A stretch of DNA of 64,000 nt from JABFSA01 sp963827515 (GTDB lineage: Bacteria > Acidobacteriota > Vicinamibacteria > Vicinamibacterales > UBA2999). The notes beneath the pieces are model-generated. The model ran no database searches. It was not told the DNA's origin and saw only the letters and a list, made by a program, of their open reading frames with translations. The stretch is taken from assembly GCA_963827515.1 (NCBI GenBank), contig CAWHBF010000004.1, forward strand, positions 193,327-257,326, in the 5' to 3' direction. The position numbers and the translations under genes are program-made. Positions 62,531 to 64,000 of the stretch are shown here, piece by piece. The stretch's first letter is position 1. Each line of letters opens with the position of its first letter.

Positions 62531-64000
62531 ATGGGCAGATTCCTGAAGGGCATCGCACTGCTGACCGCGAGCGTTTTGATCCCCTCCCTGGCCTCGGCGC
62601 AGGGTTCGATCGCCGGCATCGTCAAGGACACGTCCGGTGCGGTACTCCCAGGGGTGACGGTCGAAGCCGCCAGTCCTGCGCTGATTGAGAAGGTCCGCTC
62701 AGTCGTCTCGGACGGCGCTGGGCAGTACCAGATCGTGAACCTGCCGCCGGGCGCCTACACCGTCACCTTTGCCCTGACAGGGTTCAATACGCTGATTCGT
62801 GACGGCATCGAGCTGACCGGCAACTTCACCGCCACCGTCAATGGGGATCTTCGTGTCGGCGCCCTCGAGGAGTCGATCACGGTGACCGGGGAAGCTCCCA
62901 CGGTCGACGTCCAGAACACCGCCCGTCAAGAGATCGTCAATCGAGAGACGATCGAGAACATTCCGGCCGGCCGGAACATCTGGGCTCTGGGTGCCCTCAA
63001 TCCCGGGATCACCACGAATGTGCCTCAGGACGTGGGCGGCGCGGTCATCAACGCCACGACGGGCATGTCGTCGCATGGAAGCCGATCAAACGACGGCTGG
63101 ACGTCGATGTCGGGCATCACGATGAACGCGATGGCCTCGCAGGGCTTCACGACGCGACTGCTCTACAGCATGGCCAGCCTGCAGGAAGTCACGCTCGACT
63201 ACTCCGCCAACACTGCTGAAGTGCCGACCGGTGGCGTCCGCATCAACATCGTTCCGCGCGAGGGCGGTAATACCTTCAATGGCACGTTCTTCTCCAGCAT
63301 CGCCACGGATGCGATGCAGGCGAACAATCTCACCGACGACTTGATAGCTCAGGGGCTGCGCACTCCCGACGCCGTTCGCAAGCTGTGGGACGTCAACCCC
63401 GGCTTTGGCGGCCCGATGCAACGGGACAAGATCTGGTTCTACGTCTCGGCGCTCTACTCCGGCTCCCAGCTGGATGTCGCCGACATGTTCGTCAACAAGA
63501 ACGCGAACAACCCGAATGCCTGGACGTACGAGCCCGACCTGGACCAGCCGGCCTTCAAGGACACGCATTACCAGGGCTTTGACGTTCGGGTCACCTGGCA
63601 GGTGACACCCAGGCACAAGCTGGGGATCATGGCTGCCGAACAGACCGGTTGCACCTGCGTGGGTGTCGTCTCGGCGACCGTGGCTCCGGAGGCCGACATC
63701 CGGGAAGAGTTCCCAATCCAGCGTCGCCAAGTGCTCGACTGGACGTCGCCCCTCACGAGCCGAATCCTGCTCGAGGCCGGGGGAGCCAACCACTACGGTC
63801 GCAGCGTGCGACTGCCGTCCCCTCAGTCGGGTCCGGAAATGATCACGGTCAACGAGCAGTCGAGCGGCCTCCGGTACCGCGCCGCGGACAACTTCCGGAA
63901 CGGACCGAACCACGCGATCCACCTCCGGTTCGCCGCTGCCTACATTACCGGCTCCCATGCAATCAAGACAGCCATCGCCCACAGTCAGGGATATGAAGCC
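62531..64000 (+). CDS. Oar-like TonB-dependent receptor 5, N-terminal half (runs off the window)
   Basis: 490 codons, open to the window edge and without internal breaks. Signal peptide (MGRFLKGIALLTASVLIPSL), carboxypeptidase-regulatory-like domain with DTSGAVLPGVTVEAASPALI, plug domain (LEESITVTGEAPTVDVQNTA, VPTGGVRINIVPREGGNTF) and the first barrel strands (FGGPMQRDKIWFYVSALY, YITGSHAIKTAI). It is divergent from the hydrolase at 61354, separated by a 205-base shared control region. Confidence 0.9.
   Translation, partial: MGRFLKGIALLTASVLIPSLASAQGSIAGIVKDTSGAVLPGVTVEAASPALIEKVRSVVSDGAGQYQIVNLPPGAYTVTFALTGFNTLIRDGIELTGNFTATVNGDLRVGALEESITVTGEAPTVDVQNTARQEIVNRETIENIPAGRNIWALGALNPGITTNVPQDVGGAVINATTGMSSHGSRSNDGWTSMSGITMNAMASQGFTTRLLYSMASLQEVTLDYSANTAEVPTGGVRINIVPREGGNTFNGTFFSSIATDAMQANNLTDDLIAQGLRTPDAVRKLWDVNPGFGGPMQRDKIWFYVSALYSGSQLDVADMFVNKNANNPNAWTYEPDLDQPAFKDTHYQGFDVRVTWQVTPRHKLGIMAAEQTGCTCVGVVSATVAPEADIREEFPIQRRQVLDWTSPLTSRILLEAGGANHYGRSVRLPSPQSGPEMITVNEQSSGLRYRAADNFRNGPNHAIHLRFAAAYITGSHAIKTAIAHSQGYEA

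Overview
The window is a high-GC bacterial segment. It carries several outer-membrane receptors of the TonB-dependent 'Oar-like' type with an N-terminal carboxypeptidase-regulatory domain, many small secreted proteins of poorly characterised families (including four DUF6152 proteins), and secreted metallo-beta-lactamase-fold enzymes. That mix is typical of soil or metagenome-derived Acidobacteriota, probably class Vicinamibacteria. The assignment is an inference from gene families. No rRNA, tRNA, CRISPR array or transposase was found.

Region 1 (1-12.6 kb) is mostly housekeeping and stress genes: the 5' end of leuA, a divergent LysR regulator, and a minus-strand run reading PDZ protein, antiporter-like protein, a fused cation/proton antiporter plus trehalose-6-phosphate synthase, DNA-3-methyladenine glycosylase, leuC, leuD. 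Beside it lie a NarL-type two-component pair and a DUF169 gene.

Region 2 (12.6-30.7 kb, minus strand) is an accessory island: secreted proteins sharing a G-R-W-E/D-G-D/N-T-L-V-V core (called the GRWEG family here), two Oar-like receptors, the 3' relic of another receptor, a beta-propeller protein, a metallo-beta-lactamase-fold enzyme, two DUF6152 genes and a second DUF169 copy. Region 3 (31-38.2 kb, plus strand) is a tandem triplication of a roughly 755-residue, 12-repeat propeller protein, followed by an SMP-30-type lactonase and a GldF/GldG pair on the minus strand. Region 4 (42-47.4 kb, plus strand) holds another receptor plus propeller module, peppered with single-base insertions. Region 5 (47.7-62.3 kb, minus strand) is a long same-strand run of 14 genes: two metallo-beta-lactamases, DUF6152 and GRWEG genes, a receptor, a MetE-like enzyme, another metallo-beta-lactamase, a metal-binding/CcdA/thioredoxin set and a carboxylesterase. 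Region 6 is the start of a further receptor on the plus strand, cut by the window edge.

The recurring pattern is an envelope uptake and processing programme: an Oar-like receptor beside secreted GRWEG proteins, DUF6152 proteins, propellers or hydrolases. The substrate cannot be read from the sequence. The most novel-looking items are the antiporter/trehalose-phosphate-synthase fusion, the five-member propeller family with two conserved cysteines and a conserved C-terminal tail, and a DUF6152 gene upstream of a GRWEG gene in four of four cases. About 25 single-base insertions between 42.1 and 47.4 kb, and scattered ones elsewhere, look more like assembly errors than gene decay, because removing them restores paralogue-sized proteins.
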